Assembly (NCBI GenBank): GCA_945788595.1
Contig: CALZMS010000030.1
Span: 1-8,491, forward strand
DNA length: 8,491 nucleotides
Source of the DNA: an uncultured Lachnospiraceae bacterium
GTDB taxonomy: Bacteria > Bacillota > Clostridia > Lachnospirales > Lachnospiraceae
Direction: 5' to 3'
The notes under the pieces are model-generated. The model worked only from the letters and a program-made list of their open reading frames with translations, was not told the DNA's origin and made no database searches. Made by a program: the position numbers and the translations under genes. Positions within the stretch are counted from its first letter, which is position 1, and every line of letters starts with the position of its first letter. This document shows, piece by piece, positions 6,177 through 8,491 of this stretch.

Positions 6177-7943
6177 ATGGGTAAAGTTATAGGTATAGAT
6201 CTGGGAACGACAAACAGTTGTGTAGCTGTTATGGAGGGGGGAAAACCGGTGGTTATTCCCAATGCAGAAGGCGGGAGAACAACGCCTTCCGTTGTTGCGT
6301 TTACCAAAAACGGTGAGAGACTGGTGGGAGACAGCGCCCGCCGGCAGATGACTGTCAATCCACAGCGAACAGTGGCCTCCATCAAAAGACATATGGGCAG
6401 TGATTTCCGGGTGATGCTGGATGGCAGAAGGTACATGCCTCAGGAGATATCCGCCTTTATTTTAATGAAGCTGAAGCAGGATGCAGAAAATTTTCTCGGA
6501 GAAAGTGTGACAGAAGCTGTGATCACTGTGCCAGCTTATTTTAATGATGCACAGCGCCAGGCTACCAAGGATGCCGGTCGCATTGCCGGTCTGAAAGTAC
6601 AGAGGATCATCAATGAACCAACGGCGGCAGCTTTGGCTTACGGACTGGATCACGGCAGTCCGCAGAAGATCCTGGTTTATGACCTGGGCGGCGGAACCTT
6701 TGATGTGTCGATCATAGAAATCGGAGACAGTCTGATTGAAGTTCTGTCTACGGCGGGGGATAACCATCTTGGCGGAGACGATTTTGATCAGAGAATCGTA
6801 GACTGGATGGTCAGAGAGTTTAAACGGCAGAACCGCTATGATCTCAGCAAAGATCCCACCGCTTTGCAGCGGGTAAGGGAAGAGGCAGAGAATGCCAAAA
6901 AGGCTCTGTCTTCTGCGTCTACTGTAAATATCAATATTCCTTTTATCGCATCGGATAAGGGGACACCGCTTCATCTGGAGATGGAGCTTTCGAGAAATAC
7001 ATTTAATGAACTGATACGGGATCTGGTTGACCGCACGGCGGCTCCGGTAGAGCAGGCGATGCAGGATGCGGGAATCCGGGCGGCAGATCTGGGAATGGTA
7101 CTTCTGGTCGGAGGCTCCACAAGAATCCCCGCAGTGCAGGACAAGGTCAGACGGCTTCTGGGTAAAGAACCTTCCCGGGGATTGAATCCCGATGAATGTG
7201 TGGCGTTAGGAGCCTGTATCCAGGGTGGAAAACTGGGCGGAAATCTTCCTTCCTCCAGCGCAGCCAACGATATTATCCTGATGGATGTTACGCCCCTGTC
7301 CCTGTCAATTGAGACAGTGGGAGGTGTGGCTACGCGGCTGATCGATCGGAACACGACGATTCCCACAAGAAAAAGCCAGATTTTTACCACAGCGGCCAAT
7401 TTTCAGACTTCTGTGGATATCAAGGTGCTTCAGGGTGAGCGCCATTTTGCCAGAGACAATAAGCTGATCGGCAATTTCCGGCTGACCGGAATCAAACGGG
7501 CCAGAGCCGGTGTGCCTCAGATCGAGGTAACCTTCGATATTGATGTGAATGGTATTGTAAAGGTATCGGCCACAGATCTTGGTACAGGAAAAGCCCAGGA
7601 GATCACCATAACATCCAGCTCCAATATGTCTGAAGAGGAGATACAGGATGCCATCCGCAACGCTGCAAAGTTCGCGTCTGAAGATCAGGCAGTCAAGGAT
7701 GCTGTAACATTGCATAATGAGGCTGAGGCACTGTACTACCGTGCAGAGGCAGCCTTGAAAGAGAACAAAAAAGAACTGGATGGCGCTACAAAGAGCCAGA
7801 TCAAAAAAGATCTGGCTGCATTGAAACGGCTGACTCATGCGGCAAAGCCGGAGCGGATGACACCGCAGCTTACCCAGGAACTGATCAGAGCAAAAGAAGC
7901 TCTGGAACATTCAGCGGCGGGAATCCTGCAGGAAGGAAAATAA
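6177..7943 (+). CDS. DnaK/Hsp70 paralogue, shortened and divergent
   Basis: 588 residues. The ATPase domain is intact: IDLGTTNSC (7-15), Lys70 in the SIKRHMG loop, [11 protein letters not shown] (Glu147), [10 protein letters not shown] (169-178), LGGDDFD (198-204) and [10 protein letters not shown]. The linker reads [10 protein letters not shown] (about 366-375). A beta substrate-binding domain and a helical lid follow. The protein lacks the Gram-negative NBD insertion, as expected in Firmicutes. It differs from a housekeeping DnaK in the peptide-binding domain: IETVGG instead of IETMGG (Val381 at the arch), TAANFQ for TA(E/A)DNQ (404-410), and GIKRARAG for GI(P/N)PAPRG (438-445). It stops soon after the lid, with no G/Q-rich or acidic tail. 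ATP-dependent chaperone activity is likely; the client may be specialised. hrcA, grpE and dnaJ are absent nearby. It is followed after 4 bp by the LOG gene. Confidence 0.93.
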   Translation: MGKVIGIDLGTTNSCVAVMEGGKPVVIPNAEGGRTTPSVVAFTKNGERLVGDSARRQMTVNPQRTVASIKRHMGSDFRVMLDGRRYMPQEISAFILMKLKQDAENFLGESVTEAVITVPAYFNDAQRQATKDAGRIAGLKVQRIINEPTAAALAYGLDHGSPQKILVYDLGGGTFDVSIIEIGDSLIEVLSTAGDNHLGGDDFDQRIVDWMVREFKRQNRYDLSKDPTALQRVREEAENAKKALSSASTVNINIPFIASDKGTPLHLEMELSRNTFNELIRDLVDRTAAPVEQAMQDAGIRAADLGMVLLVGGSTRIPAVQDKVRRLLGKEPSRGLNPDECVALGACIQGGKLGGNLPSSSAANDIILMDVTPLSLSIETVGGVATRLIDRNTTIPTRKSQIFTTAANFQTSVDIKVLQGERHFARDNKLIGNFRLTGIKRARAGVPQIEVTFDIDVNGIVKVSATDLGTGKAQEITITSSSNMSEEEIQDAIRNAAKFASEDQAVKDAVTLHNEAEALYYRAEAALKENKKELDGATKSQIKKDLAALKRLTHAAKPERMTPQLTQELIRAKEALEHSAAGILQEGK

Positions 7944-7947
7944 GAGG

Positions 7948-8490
7948 ATGAATATCTGTTTGTTTGGCGCAGCCAGCGCCCTGATCGATACAGACTATAT
8001 GAAAGCAGTAGAAGAACTGGGAGAAATGATGGCCAGGAAAGGCCACACCATGATCTACGGCGGAGGAGCTACCGGACTGATGGGGGCAGCAGCCCGCGGC
8101 ATGTCCCGGGTCCCGGGCCGTCAGATCATCGGCATCGCCCCAAAGTTTTTTAACACAGAAGGTATTCTGTACAAGCAATGCAGTGAAATGATCTTCACGG
8201 AAACCATGCGGGAAAGAAAAGCCCTGATGGAAGAAAAAGCAGACGTCTTTCTTATGGTGCCCGGCGGCACCGGTACTTTCGAAGAGTTTTTCGAAGTGCT
8301 GACATTGAACCAGCTGGGGCAGATGCACAAACCGATAGCGGTATACAATATAAACGGTTACTTCAATGATCTTTATGAGCTTCTGGAACATATGGTAAAG
8401 ACAGGATTTACCCAAAGAGAAGTACTGGATATGTTTAAATTTTACGAGAACGCTGAAGAAATGCTCAGTGATTTAGAGCAGAAAGCATAA
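7948..8490 (+). CDS. LOG family (TIGR00730) nucleotide phosphoribohydrolase-like protein
   Basis: 180 residues, the normal family length. It is a Rossmann-like domain with GGGATGLMG (38-46), MRERK (87-91, the MxxRK motif) and PGGTGTFEE (105-113, the PGGxGTxxE active-site motif). Family members hydrolyse the N-glycosidic bond of nucleoside 5'-monophosphates, such as AMP or cytokinin riboside monophosphates, releasing the base and ribose 5-phosphate. All motif residues are present, so it should be active; the physiological substrate in anaerobic Firmicutes is unclear. Older annotations may call this family lysine decarboxylase, which is a misnomer. It starts 4 bp after the hsp70 stop, with AAGGA at the end of that gene serving as RBS, so the two are almost certainly co-transcribed. 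The stop codon lies one base from the window end; what follows is not visible. Confidence 0.93.
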   Translation: MNICLFGAASALIDTDYMKAVEELGEMMARKGHTMIYGGGATGLMGAAARGMSRVPGRQIIGIAPKFFNTEGILYKQCSEMIFTETMRERKALMEEKADVFLMVPGGTGTFEEFFEVLTLNQLGQMHKPIAVYNINGYFNDLYELLEHMVKTGFTQREVLDMFKFYENAEEMLSDLEQKA

Positions 8491-8491
8491 C

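Overview
The window reads as chromosomal DNA of a Gram-positive anaerobe of the Clostridia, most likely Lachnospiraceae (Blautia or Clostridium-like gut relatives). The reasons are a DnaK lacking the Gram-negative NBD insertion, purine-rich Shine-Dalgarno sites, moderate GC with A/T-rich promoters, and family-level resemblance of the proteins to Lachnospiraceae products. This placement is inferred from recalled families; no search was run. Seven proteins run on the plus strand and one on the minus strand. No RNA gene, CRISPR array, insertion sequence or phage gene is visible.

Region 1 (66-3708) is a tight plus-strand operon of three genes. The first is an S66-family serine carboxypeptidase whose triad spacing is closer to MccF (microcin C immunity) than to LdcA. 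The second is a 642-residue protein joining a ParB-like N-terminal region to a nucleoside-binding BMP (PnrA/Med type) domain, with no signal peptide. The third is a small metallophosphoesterase that overlaps the fusion gene by 23 bp. The cytosolic ParB-BMP fusion is the most unusual item here. The set could act on, or sense, nucleotide or peptidyl-nucleotide compounds, but that is a hypothesis.

Region 2 (3661-4409) holds a minus-strand gene for a 150-residue beta-rich protein, possibly LURP-one/Tubby-like. It converges on the metallophosphoesterase gene with a 48-bp tail-to-tail overlap and has its own promoter and a strong RBS. The intergenic space up to the divergent LysR gene contains a rightward terminator-like hairpin and two inverted repeats.

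Region 3 (4410-6082) has two transcriptional regulators. A LysR-type protein is followed by a terminator-like hairpin. A TetR-type protein (DhaS-like C-terminal domain) has an 18-bp perfect-arm inverted repeat over its promoter, which suggests autoregulation. Its real start is probably 11 codons downstream of the longest-ORF start.

Region 4 (6177-8490) is a two-gene unit: a stand-alone, shortened DnaK/Hsp70 paralogue with altered substrate-binding-domain motifs and no acidic C-terminal tail, then, 4 bp later, a LOG-family (TIGR00730) nucleotide phosphoribohydrolase. Neither a CIRCE element nor grpE, dnaJ or hrcA lies nearby, so this is probably not the housekeeping dnaK.
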